From: Macrobrachium rosenbergii
Taxonomy: Eukaryota; Arthropoda; Malacostraca; Decapoda; Palaemonidae
DNA length: 64,000 bases
Assembly: GCF_040412425.1 (NCBI RefSeq)
Contig: NC_089766.1
Coordinates: forward strand, 49,530,797-49,594,796
Direction: 5' to 3'
Position numbers and translations under genes: made by a program. Positions 48,527-58,880 of this stretch are shown piece by piece; position 1 is the first letter of the stretch; every line of letters begins with the position of its first letter. The notes beneath the pieces were generated by a model. That model saw only the letters and a program-made list of their open reading frames with translations. It did no database searches and was not told where the DNA came from.

Positions 48527-48655
48527 GTAAATAGCAGTGGTTCTCTAAATAATATGCATATAGTACTAGAAATCCTTGGTCACAATTCCCCCTGAAACTC
48601 TGAAATTTCCCCTATGGGGGAATTACCCCCCTGGTTGAGAATCACTGTTATAGAG
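48527..48655. mobile_element. hAT-type MITE, 113 bp
   Basis: 48535-48647 starts CAGTGGTTCTC and ends GGTTGAGAATCACTG, the terminal sequence typical of hAT (Charlie-like) elements. The flanking 8-mers GTAAATAG and TTATAGAG each have T at position 2 and A at position 7, as hAT targets do, but match at only 5 of 8. The interior has an inner GGGGGAATT/AATTCCCCC complement. It is non-coding. Confidence 0.6.
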
Positions 48656-49170
48656 GGTAATTATCTGTGAACATCCGTTCTCCCGGTTCTAACCCCACAG
48701 TGCTCTCCCCTTACATTTTACTTTCTCAGTCAGAAACTGACCATACGCATTTTCCAGGTAAATTAGGTAAATTGCATAGGAACTTTCACCTTTATTATCA
48801 TTCGGGCCATCTATTCCGTTGGAGCGCTTCCCTCGCCCTAACATACCTCATACACCCTGGTCAGCCAGATAGTTATATTGGCACCACTATACAGTGGGAC
48901 CTCACTTCAAAGTCACCGGCTGCTGTCACCTTTCCATTTTTCTACTCATGAATTTCCCTCCGAACAGCCTCAAAAGTTACTTTCACAAACATTCTCTTAT
49001 TTTCGTTTAACCCTTCCGCTCTTGCACCATTCAGATCTGCCTTTCTTCTCTTCACACATTTAAGAGTTCTCCCAAATATTTTCTTCAGGTAGTAGTTCTT
49101 TTTTTGTACATCATTTTGTTTCATTGATCGTTCTTTCCAAAGTACTTACTAAAATTCTCCTCAAAGTTGG
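48656..49170. other. unannotated DNA
   Basis: A minus-strand 60-codon frame (48942-49124) has plausible amino-acid composition but no recognised domain or family. Confidence 0.4.

Positions 49171-49236
<66 letters not shown>
49171..49236. repeat. (TC)n microsatellite
   Basis: About 33 units. Confidence 0.95.
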
Positions 49237-49238
<2 letters not shown>

Positions 49239-49618
49239 ACCCTTGATTACTTTTTTCATCCTTTTGTTTTACTGTGACCACCCAGCTTCCCGGCAACTGC
49301 AACATAGGATACACACACAAACACACACATATATATTTTATTAACTTTTATCACTTACACAATTATCTGTGCATTAATACAATTACTAACAAGACCTCAT
49401 TGAAACTGGATGGTATCTAGCCGAGATATTTATTCAATAAAAATTGCAAGCTTTCCAGGACTAACAGTCCTCATTGTCAAGTATCATAAATGGGCAGTAA
49501 TTGTTACTTTGTGGGACAATCTTACCAAATGCCCAATAATATCTGCATATGAGGTAATACTTCATTGATTTCAGATATCAGTAAACAAAATGCAAGCCTT
49601 TTTGAGAATTGAAAGACA
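49237..49618. other. unannotated DNA
   Basis: Unique DNA between a TC tract and the mariner. Nothing recognised. Confidence 0.4.
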
Positions 49619-49620
49619 TA

Positions 49621-50974
49621 CAGGGTGTTTCAGAAATTAGAGCCCCCTCTACAGCATAAACTAAAATTGATATGGACAAAAACAAAAGTAATTCAGAACA
49701 GGTATTTATTTAAATTTTTCTCTCAGTATTTAATATTTTGTGTGGCCTCCATCTGCCTGTACCACAGCCTGTATTCTTGAGGGGTATGATTTCAGCAAAT
49801 CGCAAAAAGCTGAGACTCAAACTCCATTTCCCTGAGCACTTCAAACCTCTCTTCACAGGTCGTCGAGACTTGGTATACCATCATAGTTCACTGTGTGTGC
49901 TTCAACACGATCCTTTAAGATACTACCAATGTTTTCACACACATTAAGGTCAGGAGCTACCTGGAAATTCACTTGACGAGAAGAAATCGATACCACTGTT
50001 TGAAAAGAGCCTTGAAACATGGTGCCTTATCATGTAAAAATGTGACTTCTTCAACAGATAACACATTTTCAGGCTCTTCGAGGAAAGGAAATACTCCACC
50101 AGTAAGCACATTTTCTCTGAAGTATTCGCCATTTCATGACTGTCCTTTTTCTTTGATGATGCACATTAACCATTTGGCTGTGAAACAGAGAAAAATTCCC
50201 AAACATTCAGGAAATTTCACAACTGGGCGATAGCGCACGTCATCGCTGATATCATCCAACTTTGCAGCCCAAATGATGTCATTTTTATGATTTGGCTTCC
50301 TGACTGTGTAAATGAAGAATTCATCCGATGCAGCAACATGGAGAAAGTCAGCTTCATCCTAATCTTTAAGAAATGAACCACAAAACCATGCACGGTCTTC
50401 TCTATGTTGCTGAGTGATGTTGGGCTTGCTGATAACATGAAATGGCTTGATACCAGATTTTTTCAACTCACAATATACAGCACTATAACTTCTCTTCTTT
50501 CCCCTTTTTGTTTCTAGCTCAAGCGCCAATTTACGTAAAGACTTTCTTGGTCTACCCACTGCCTCAGCTATGATGTCTTTTGACTCCTGAGAAAGGACTT
50601 CAGGCCTTCCAAGATTCTCACTCTTTTCGCGATGACAGTCATTTGGATTTTTGTTCCAGTTTCTTTTAACAAAGGATTCATCTCCTTTAATGTATTTAGC
50701 TATCCAGGAACGTGAAATGAAGGATGCGCCAGCATCCCTGGTCTCTCTGAAGGTTATAGCCCGGATTCGGTCAATCCATCTGATTTCCTTCGAGTCGTTA
50801 GCCATGGCTGTATCTAACTCCGTCACTCAGTCTGAAAATACAAGAAATGTAAAATGAAAAATAGCTTAATAGAATCTTAAAATAATGTACTTGGAGATAG
50901 GCTATAGCAGGAAACTTCGTAACTTTCCATTTGTTCTGTGGAGGGAGGAGGGGCTCTAATTTCGAAACACCCGG
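49621..50974 (-). mobile_element. Tc1/mariner-superfamily transposon, inactive
   Basis: The element is 1354 bp. Termini CAGGGTGTTTCAGAAATTAG (left) and CTAATTTCGAAACACCCGG (right) are inverted repeats extending through GAGCCCC, and both ends are bordered by a TA dinucleotide, the obligatory mariner target duplication. It carries one broken transposase on the minus strand. Length and single-gene layout match mariners. Confidence 0.93.
49723..50826 (-). pseudogene. mariner transposase, broken
   Basis: The frame starts at ATG 50826 (or 50805) and would end at 49723, roughly 350 codons, normal for the family. The N-terminal ~150 residues hold the helix-turn-helix DNA-binding region (GRPRKSLRKLALEL near residue 90). 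The catalytic acidic residues of the RNase-H-like domain are visible: D1 in ASDEFF (codon 50322-50324), D2 in LHDKAPC (50028-50030) and D3 in PDLNVCEN (49949-49951). D1-D2 spacing is 97 residues, in frame. Damage: in-frame stops at 50359-50361 and at a second site upstream of D2, both where tryptophan would fit (TGG to TAG/TGA); D2-D3 is only 79 nt apart and out of frame, where mariners have about 34 residues, so ~25-30 nt are deleted; another stop follows D3. Not functional. Confidence 0.9.
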
Positions 50975-50976
50975 TA

Positions 50977-51542
50977 GTTATGACGTGTGGAGAGCTACAA
51001 ATGTGATCACAGCTATATAAATGTCAAATGTCAAAAGAGGCAGCCGACCTCTCGAAGGTTATTTATCAACAAGTGTTTCTCTATCTGCTTGTGTAGCTTC
51101 TACAGTTTAAGGAGTTTTGCAGCCAGAACCAACGCACTCAGTTTCTTTTGAGGGACGTTGAGCGTAGATTTTGTTCGGCTAATTACCATCTTCAGTAAGT
51201 CGAAAGTTCTTCTTCAGTTTTAATACACACGACCGTTCATTTAATGAAGTGCTAGAATGTATCAGTTGGGAAGTATAGAAATTTATTTAGAATCGCCGTC
51301 AGTCAGCCAGTGCACATCTCGTCTACGAAGTGACAGTGTCGCAAATTTATTTTGACGGGGTCTGAAGGTTTCGCTCACAGCAAGCAAATAATAACGATAC
51401 CATGAAGGTAGTCGAACATTGTAAAAACAATAATACCAGTAACTCTCTTATGAAGAAGAATAATGTGTCAGAAATGAATAGGGACACGAGGGTGAGGAAT
51501 TCAGTAGTGGAAGTTGGTTTAGATTATAATGAAACCGCGTTC
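50977..51542. other. unannotated DNA
   Basis: Unique DNA. Nothing recognised. Confidence 0.4.
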
Positions 51543-52143
51543 ATTTTTATGTTTGTGAAGTAAGAAGGAGATTCATTTGAGGTCCTGGAACTTTTTTGGG
51601 CGTTAATTTTTGTTTTTGTGAAGCATAAGTATGGCCGGACGGGAGAGGGGAGGAGAGGAGATTCATTTGAAGTCTTGGAGCTTTTCAGAAAACTGTTGTG
51701 CCGACTTTGTCTGTCCGTCCGCACTTATTTTCTGTCCGCCCTCAGATCTTAAAAACTGCTGAGGCTAGAGGGCTGCAAATTGGTATGTTGATCACCCACC
51801 CTCCAATCATCAAACATACCAAACTGCAACCCTCTAGCCTCAGTAGTTATTATTTTATTTAAGGTTAAGGTTAGCCATGATCGTGGGTCTGGCAACGCTA
51901 TCGGACATCCCACCACCGGACCGTGGTTAAAGTTTAATGGACCGCGGCTCATACAGCACTATCGAGATCACCGAAAGATTTTCGATGGCCTTGGCATTAT
52001 ACGCTGTACAGAAAACTCGATTTCGCCGAAGAAACTTCGGCGCATTTTTTACTTGTTTTTATTTTTGTGAAGAGTAATTACGGCCGGACGGAAGAGAAGG
52101 AAAGGACACTCGTTTGAAGTCATGGAACTTTTTTTTTAATGAC
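51543..52143. repeat. three ~60-90 bp tandem units, the array split by family B
   Basis: Units share TTTTTGTGAAG, GGCCGGACGG, GATTCATTTGAAGTC and TGGAACTTTT. Units 1 and 2 lie at about 51543-51600 and 51607-51685, unit 3 at about 52057-52143. The family B copy sits exactly between units 2 and 3. Confidence 0.8.
51686..52056 (+). mobile_element. Family B hairpin-chain element, copy 4
   Basis: It starts CAGAAAACTGTTGTGCCGAC, 5' truncated by ~15 bp relative to other copies, and ends CTTCGGCGCATTTTTTACTTG. All internal hairpins are present. Confidence 0.8.
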
Positions 52144-52266
52144 GCTGAAATAAACGGAGAACGAGAATGATTTACCTGGCCAGCTGGAATCTCACCTTGG
52201 CAGAGCTTCACATCTCGGGATGACCGCTCGCTTTCTCGTCTATTGAGGCTTCACCTTCGGCCGGGA

Positions 52267-52528
52267 TGCAAATTCCTGAGATGTATGCCAGCATTGCACC
52301 GCCCCGGTTTTTTTTTTTTTTTTTTTTTTTTTTAGCCATGCCCCTAGGTTAGGTAGGTTAAGATCAAGTTAGGTTAGGTTAGGACCGATTATTACTCCCG
52401 TAGTACTTTGGGTGTGGGAAACATAATGAGATTATTTTCAAGAAAATTCTACGGTTAATTTTGAAGATATGGCGACCGGCTTTTTTCAGGGAAAGGTCCC
52501 AGTACTCGGTTACATCTCGGGAAAATGC
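52267..52528 (-). mobile_element. Family H element, copy 3
   Basis: Reverse orientation: starts TGCAAATTCCTGAGATGT and ends ACATCTCGGGAAAATGC. Inside are a ~26-bp T run (52307-52332) and TTAGGTTAGGTTAGG near 52367-52382. Flanking 8-mers do not match. Confidence 0.8.
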
Positions 52529-52647
52529 AAGAACACGTGCCCTAGAAGAACAGGGCGTCTGCATGACCAGAGAGGTCTTCGTTGGAAATTCCTGCGTAAT
52601 CAGTAAAATACGTCTGCAGATCAAGGAGGCCATATTGGTAAATGCCA

Positions 52648-52702
52648 GGGGTTGACTTCTCTTCTTCTGCCTTATTTAAAACGACCGTCATCAAGAATGT
52701 AA

Positions 52703-52751
<49 letters not shown>

Positions 52752-52832
52752 TATTATTATTATTATTATTATTATCTAGGGGTTGACTGCTGTTCCTCTG
52801 CCTTATTTAAAACGACCGTCATCAAGAATGTG

Positions 52833-52895
<63 letters not shown>
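52648..52895. repeat. two tandem units of unique flank plus (ATT)n
   Basis: AGGGGTTGACT ... CTGCCTTATTTAAAACGACC GTCATCAAGAATGT precedes an ATT array twice (arrays 52706-52775 and 52831-52895). The two flanks are nearly identical. Confidence 0.9.
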
Positions 52896-52896
52896 G

Positions 52897-53031
52897 GAGA
52901 CGCAAATCCACAGTTATGTATGTGTACATATATTTAAAGATAAATCAATATATTGATTCGTCTTTAAATATATGTACATATACAAACTGTGGATTTGCTT
53001 CTCCATTTTAAGACTCATGCTGCTATGAGTA

Positions 53032-53104
<73 letters not shown>

Positions 53105-53105
53105 G
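52897..53105 (+). mobile_element. Family F palindromic element with (ATT)n tail, copy 2
   Basis: Arms GGAGACGCAAATCCACAGTT (52896 on) and AACTGTGGATTTGCTTCTCC (to about 53005) continue inward through GTACATATATTTAAAGA. CATTTTAAGACTCATGCTGC and TATGAGT then form a small hairpin, followed by (ATT)n (53034-53105). The same order on the minus strand is seen at 26650-26845. Confidence 0.8.
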
Positions 53106-53646
53106 ACGTAAACGTTGATTACGTAATGGGCAGTCGACTATAGTGTGTTGCAACCAGGGAGGAAAATGGCTTGATAACAATCGCATTCAAAAGTGCTTAC
53201 TGATTACTGGAAGGGTATCACAACACATACCTCCTAGTAAACCCCTACAAAATGTCTATGAAATTCACGTGCAGATATTCACCAAGCCTGCCTATGACAC
53301 TTATACACTGTAAAATCTTGTTTACGAAATAATATACGTGAGTCAATATAGGTATTAACGCCATTGTGGAACTCTGTACTTTTACGGTAGTAAATGTTTT
53401 ATATCCGTTTATATTCCGCTGTATAGAATAATTTGGTATTCAGTGGAACCTACACATGTCACATGCATCTCATTTCTGTTGACACATGTCTGCACAGACT
53501 TCCAGACACGTGAACGAACATGCAAACATACACACACGCAGCCGCACAAGTCAAGTAGATGGCTTAGTAAGAACCACTTAAGGCTGAGTTAATGATGGTG
53601 GCACACTAGTCTGACATTTTAGCTTCTCCATTTTAGACCATCACCC

Positions 53647-53648
<2 letters not shown>
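53106..53648. other. unannotated DNA
   Basis: Unique DNA. A TTAGCTTCTCCATTTTAGAC motif near 53619 echoes the family F edge. Nothing else recognised. Confidence 0.4.
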
Positions 53649-53707
<59 letters not shown>

Positions 53708-53711
53708 TCTT

Positions 53712-53742
<31 letters not shown>

Positions 53743-53752
53743 TTCTTCTTCT

Positions 53753-53797
<45 letters not shown>

Positions 53798-53833
53798 TCT
53801 TCTTCTTCTTCTTCTTCTTCTTCTTCTTCTTCT

Positions 53834-53888
<55 letters not shown>

Positions 53889-53918
53889 TCTTCTTCTTCT
53901 TCTTCTTCTTCTTCTTCT

Positions 53919-53978
<60 letters not shown>
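53649..53978. repeat. alternating (TC)n and (CTT)n blocks
   Basis: Four TC blocks alternate with three CTT blocks over ~330 bp, entirely pyrimidine on the plus strand apart from one A near 53742. The purine strand encodes only R/E/K runs. Confidence 0.97.
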
Positions 53979-53980
<2 letters not shown>

Positions 53981-54060
53981 CTGAGGCTGCTATTTCATTT
54001 TTAATTTGTTAGTTCCGTTACTGTACACTCATCTCTGATTTTTTTTCAATATTTTACCAG

Positions 54061-54141
54061 GGCGACTGCAAAATCCATTATAGAAACTATTGTGTCGAAG
54101 ACTATAAAGTTAATGAAGCAAGTCGACTGAGAGTAATAAAT
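54061..54141 (+). CDS. candidate internal exon, possible NTR (netrin C345C-like) domain piece
   Basis: A T-rich tract and ACCAG at 54056-54060 form a good 3' splice site, and AAT|GTAAGA at 54141/54142 a good 5' splice site. The 81-nt segment is open in frame 1 (27 codons, beginning G-D-C-K-I-H-Y-R-N-Y-C). K-I-x4-Y-C-x2-D-Y-x-V recalls the conserved core of the netrin-type NTR domain, found at the C-terminus of the secreted guidance cue netrin and in related proteins. No neighbouring exon was found, so the domain call rests on one short motif and could be coincidence. Without the donor, the frame stays open to a stop at 54235-54237. Confidence 0.33.
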
Positions 54142-54452
54142 GTAAGACATAAATCCAGAAACAATTGGACATGTCTTCTTCCGAGCAATCAGGGCGTACG
54201 GGTGACAAAATCTGAGACATGTCTTTCCCGGGAATCTTAGAGAAATTGTCATACGATGAGGTAATTCTGACCTTGGCAGTTGGCAGTTACCCAAAGGTCA
54301 AGCGAATGGAAGGGCGTCTGGCAACAGACCGCCGTTTCTTAACGGAAAATCAAGTTCCGGAATCAGGCATCAACCAATGTCATTGTATGTTACTGAAATC
54401 CGGGTCGAGGTCACCGATAAGGGAATATTAAGTCGGATTAGATCTGTAAGTA
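54142..54452. other. unannotated DNA
   Basis: Downstream of the candidate exon. A 70-codon frame at 54219-54431 has no recognised domain. Confidence 0.4.
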
Positions 54453-54802
54453 AACAAGTAAAAATGCTTATAATGCTGTTTGAAACTCTCAGCCACGGCC
54501 CATGAAACACTCAGCCGCGGCCATTGAAACTTTCAGCCACGGGCCGGTGGTGGCCGCCTGTGTTTTCTTCACCTACAGCGGTGCCAGACGCAAGATCATG
54601 GCTAATTTTAACCTTAGATAAAATAAAAAACTACTGAGGCTAGAGGACTGCAATTTGGTATGTTTGATGATTGGAGGTTGGATGATCAACATACCGACTT
54701 TTCAGCCCTCTAGCCTCGGTACTTTTAAGCTCTGAGGGCGGACAGAAAAAGTGCGGACGGACAGAGAGCCATCTCGATAGTTTTCTTTTACAGAAAACTA
54801 AA
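54453..54802 (-). mobile_element. Family B hairpin-chain element, copy 5
   Basis: Minus orientation, from CAGAAAACTAAAAATG at the right to AACAAGTAAAAATGC at the left. The terminal CGCCGAAG hairpin and the ACCGAAAG palindrome are missing, and an AGCCRCGGCC-like motif is triplicated near 54491-54545. Confidence 0.75.
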
Positions 54803-55198
54803 AATGGCAATCTGAATGATTAATGTATTTACCGTCCGCATTGCTTTGATTATTCTGAATACATTCGTAAGAGATTTGGTCGCGGTGCGGTCATTTTAAT
54901 AACCACTAATTTTCGTCTGGCTTTAGATAAGCGGGAAGAGGGTTGCTTGTCTAATCAGTCTTTGGTTTAAAAAAATAAAAAAATTAAATCTTGAATATTT
55001 TCTTTCTGATAAATCAGCTAAAAAACTAAACGATGGAGATATAGTGAATTTTCCATATTTTCCGATAGTATTTAGAGCAGGAAAATTAGATCAAAATCGT
55101 AAATCCAAATCACTTGGTAAAACAGACATTTATATTCTGATAACTAAAGAATTAATCATCAGTCTCGACATTCACTGAATTAGTTCATTGGTGTCATT
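54803..55198. other. unannotated DNA
   Basis: Unique DNA. Nothing recognised. Confidence 0.4.
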
Positions 55199-56220
55199 AA
55201 CCAGATTGAAAGTTATGGAGTCAGCAGGTTAATATTTCTTCGTGTAACCTGATTGAAAGTTTCGGAGTCCGCAGATTAATATTTCTTCATATAACCTGAT
55301 TGAAAGTTATGGAGTCAGGAAAGTTATGGAGTCAGCAGATTAATATTTCTTCATATAACCTGATTGAAAGTTTTGGAGTCAGCGGATTAATATTTCTTCA
55401 TGTAACCTGATTGAAAGTTATGGAGTCAGCAGATTAATATTTCTTCATATAACCTGATTGAAAGTGAGCAGACTTATTTCTTCATATAACCTGATTGAAA
55501 GTCAGGAGTCAGATTAATATTTCTTCTCATAACCTGATTGAAAGTTATGGAGTCAGCAGATTAATATTTCTTCATATAACCTGATTGAAAATTATCGAGT
55601 CAGCAGATTAATATTTCTTCATATAACCTGATTGAAAGTTATGGAGTCAGCAGATTAATATTTCTTCATATAACCTGATTGAAAGTTTTGGAGTCAGCAG
55701 ACTAATATTTCTTCATATAACCTGATTGAAAGTTATGGAGTCAGCAGATTAATATTTCTTCTTATAACCTGATTGAAAGTTATGGAGTCAGCAGATTAAT
55801 ATTTCTTCATATAACCTGATTGAAAGTTATCGAGTCAGCAGATTAATATTTCTTCATATAACCAGATTGAAAGTTATGGAGTCAGCAGATTAATATTTCT
55901 TCATATAACCTGATTGAAAGTTTTGGAGTCAGCAGATTAATATTTCTTCATATAACCTGATTGATTAATATTTCTTTCTTCATATAACCTGATTGAAAAT
56001 TATGGAGTCATCAGATTAATATTTCTTCATATAACCAGATTGAAAATTATGGAGTCAGCAGATTAATATTTCTTCATATAACCAGATTGAAAATTATGGA
56101 GTCAGCAGATTAATATTTCTTCATATAACCAGATTGAAAATTATGGAGTCAGCAGATTAATATTTCTTCATAAAACCTGATTGAAAGTTTTGGAGTCAGC
56201 AGACTAATATTTCTTCATAA
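55199..56220. repeat. 47-bp minisatellite, about 22 copies
   Basis: The unit contains ACCTGATTGAAAGTTATGGA, GTCAGCAGATTAATATTT and CTTCATATA. Regular copies are 47 bp apart. Variants include AGTT/AATT, TATGG/TTTGG/TATCG and ACCTG/ACCAG. The last ~250 bp carry the ACCAG/AAATTATGG variants together, suggesting local homogenisation. No open frame of note. Confidence 0.95.
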
Positions 56221-56287
56221 CACTCAACAGATCGTCTGATCTTTTTCTGTCGAATCAAATCAGGTCGAGTGGTTATCCCACAGTGAT

Positions 56288-56478
56288 CTCCTTTTACTGT
56301 ACCTCCATTCACATTCTCTCTAACTCTTATCTTGCTATCCATCCTCTCCTAAGAATTGTTTCATAGTGCAACTGCGAGGTTTTCCTCCTGTTACACCCTT
56401 CAAGCCTTCCTATCTCAATTTCCGTTTCAGCGCTGAATGACTCTCATAAATCCCAGTGCTTGTCTTGTATATTGCCAA
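56288..56478 (+). mobile_element. Family A retroposon, copy 13 (5' truncated)
   Basis: Begins at CTCCTTTTACTGTACCTCC and ends near CCCAGTGCTTGTCTTG. The last part of the usual 3' end is lost. Confidence 0.75.
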
Positions 56479-56829
56479 CGTATGTGATTCCTACATTCAA
56501 TTTTTTTTTTATTTCGTAAGTAAACTTTATGCCATTAAGAACGTAAAATTTATATATATAATTGAAATTGCCGTGAGAGAAGTAAATAAATTACCTGAGT
56601 TTAAAATATCAGTGGTTCATTTTTCTAATTTCTTTCAGTAATAACGGCGTCGATGAAGTTGTTGTGACGCCATTCTACAGAAATCACTCAGTCAGTTTCA
56701 AGATGAAATGTCAGTAAATAAACTGAATTTCTACCCAAAGGAATTAAAAATATATTGAAAAGTTGAGAAAAACTGAAAATTAAGGAACTTGCGAAAATTC
56801 AGACGACCTTGAAATTCCTTAATGTTAAA
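56479..56829. other. unannotated DNA
   Basis: Unique A/T-rich DNA. Nothing recognised. Confidence 0.4.
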
Positions 56830-57148
56830 AACTATCAATCCCGCAAGGTGGTAGTGCCGTCAGTGCACCTCATGCGGTGCACTGTAGGCATTACTGAAGG
56901 TTCTTTGCAGCGTCCCTTCGGCTCCTAGCTGCAACCCCTTTCAATCCTTTTACTGTACCACCGTTCATATTCCCTTTCTTCCATCTCACTTAACAGTTAT
57001 TTCGTAGTGCAACTGCTTTGAGGTTTTCCTCCTGTTACACCTTTCAAACCTTTTACTGTCAATTTCCGTTTCAGCGCTGAATGACCTCATAGGTCCCAGC
57101 GCTTGGCTTTTGTCCTAAATTCTATATTCTGTTCAAAAAAGTATCGCA
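56830..57148 (+). mobile_element. Family A retroposon, copy 14 (full length)
   Basis: The body runs from CCCGCAAGGTGG to AAATTCTATATTCTGTTC. Flanks AAAAACTATC and AAAAAGTATC (9 of 10 identical) are a target duplication. Confidence 0.85.
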
Positions 57149-57378
57149 ACGATAACCATTCACATATTTGCCGAGTATAATGGGGTCGTGTGTTTTGTAA
57201 AGAAAAGGTAGATCATTTTCCAGCCCGTTATTATAGACTTTCTTCAAACCCCGGAGCCACTGTGAGGTTTATGTCTTATTAATAAAGTTGAGGTGAACCA
57301 CATATTAATATTCATGTCGGGTGTAGAGTCAGTATATTTCATAGATATTCATTAGCCTAAATGCAGGGGATCTTACAG

Positions 57379-57379
57379 C

Positions 57380-57459
<80 letters not shown>

Positions 57460-57506
57460 GAGGCTTGAGATTCCTCTTGTAACACTGTATGAAGTTGAAG
57501 TTACAG

Positions 57507-57557
<51 letters not shown>

Positions 57558-57603
57558 GAGGTTTGAGATTTCTCTTGAAACATTGAGAAGTTACAGATTT
57601 CTC

Positions 57604-57656
<53 letters not shown>

Positions 57657-57657
57657 G

Positions 57658-57714
<57 letters not shown>

Positions 57715-57769
57715 GAGGTTTGAGATTTCTCTTGAAACATTGTATGAAGTTGAAGTTAGAGACTATTAC

Positions 57770-57838
<69 letters not shown>

Positions 57839-57900
57839 TGAGGTTTGAGATTTCTCTTGAAACATTGTATGAAGTTGAAGTTAGAGACTATTATTATTAC

Positions 57901-57961
<61 letters not shown>

Positions 57962-57990
57962 GAGGTTTGAGATTCCTCCTGTAAACATTG
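57379..57990. repeat. five to six tandem (ATT)n arrays with a shared spacer
   Basis: ATT arrays (57379-57460, 57508-57558, 57603-57715 with one break, 57766-57838, 57889-57961) alternate with TTGAGGTTTGAGATTTCTCT, TGAAACATTGTATGAAGTTG and AAGTTAGAGA. Array plus ~50-bp flank was amplified as a unit. Confidence 0.92.
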
Positions 57991-58699
57991 CATGCAGTTG
58001 AAGTTTTCACATTATTATTCAGATCCAAAACATGCAAAAGTGTTGCAACACTGAACGACCATTAACATCCAAAAATTTCTCAGAAAGATAGGATGTCCAC
58101 GTGTTAAAAAAAAAGAGAGATAAGCATTTAGACTAAATCGGTAAATACCCAGTAGATAAGTATGAATGAGCGAACGTAACCACCACGAAAAATCAGTACC
58201 AAAAAAACCCCAAAATTTTTCAGAATCAACTTAAAATGTCATTATTGCTACGGAGGAACTCTGTGAACAGGTGTTCGGGGAGTTTTATATTTTCCTAGAG
58301 TCGATGAATATCAGTTTGGATTTATCGTGAAGGTCTTCGTACTTTATCATGAATTGAATTTTAGTATCTCGTAACCAACGAAAAAATTGGCTGTTAAATT
58401 TTGTTAAGAGATGAATTAATAATTCCCTACGGCCAAGTGCCGGGCGTTTGAATGTGACTTTTCAAAATTCATAAATCGCATTTAATTTGTATTTATGAAC
58501 GGAATCTAAATATCATACATATGATTAGCATATATTAAATTTTCTTGTTTGTATTACTCTGAACGCGTAGGCTATGTAATTCCTATTCAGAATATTATCG
58601 ACACGCAGGTTGAATATTCATTATGGGAATAATTAAGCCCGATTGGCCAGTTTACCAATCTAACCACGAGTGTCACACGCGTTAATGCATGCATACATT
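57991..58699. other. unannotated DNA
   Basis: Unique DNA. Nothing recognised. Confidence 0.4.
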
Positions 58700-58703
58700 T
58701 TAT

Positions 58704-58779
<76 letters not shown>

Positions 58780-58880
58780 GTATATATATATATAATATAT
58801 ATTTATATACATTCATGTATATATATATATATATATAAATTTCTGACTCATATATATATATATATCATATATATATATAT
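58700..58880. repeat. (TA)n microsatellites
   Basis: Several TA runs. AAATTTCTGACTCA at 58838-58851 repeats the outer edge of the neighbouring tRNA-like arm. Confidence 0.9.

Noticed and set aside
48887..48900. TACAGTGGGACCTC and, at 53447, CAGTGGAACCT as pogo/Tigger-type transposon ends
   Set aside because: Only single ends were seen; no matching inverted terminus or transposase nearby.
48942..49124. 60-codon minus-strand frame with plausible composition
   Set aside because: No recognised domain, no splice sites and no extension; could be chance.
49430..49510. Segment with GGACTAACAGTCC near AAGCTTTCC, considered a further dispersed repeat
   Set aside because: No second copy found in this window, so it cannot be supported.
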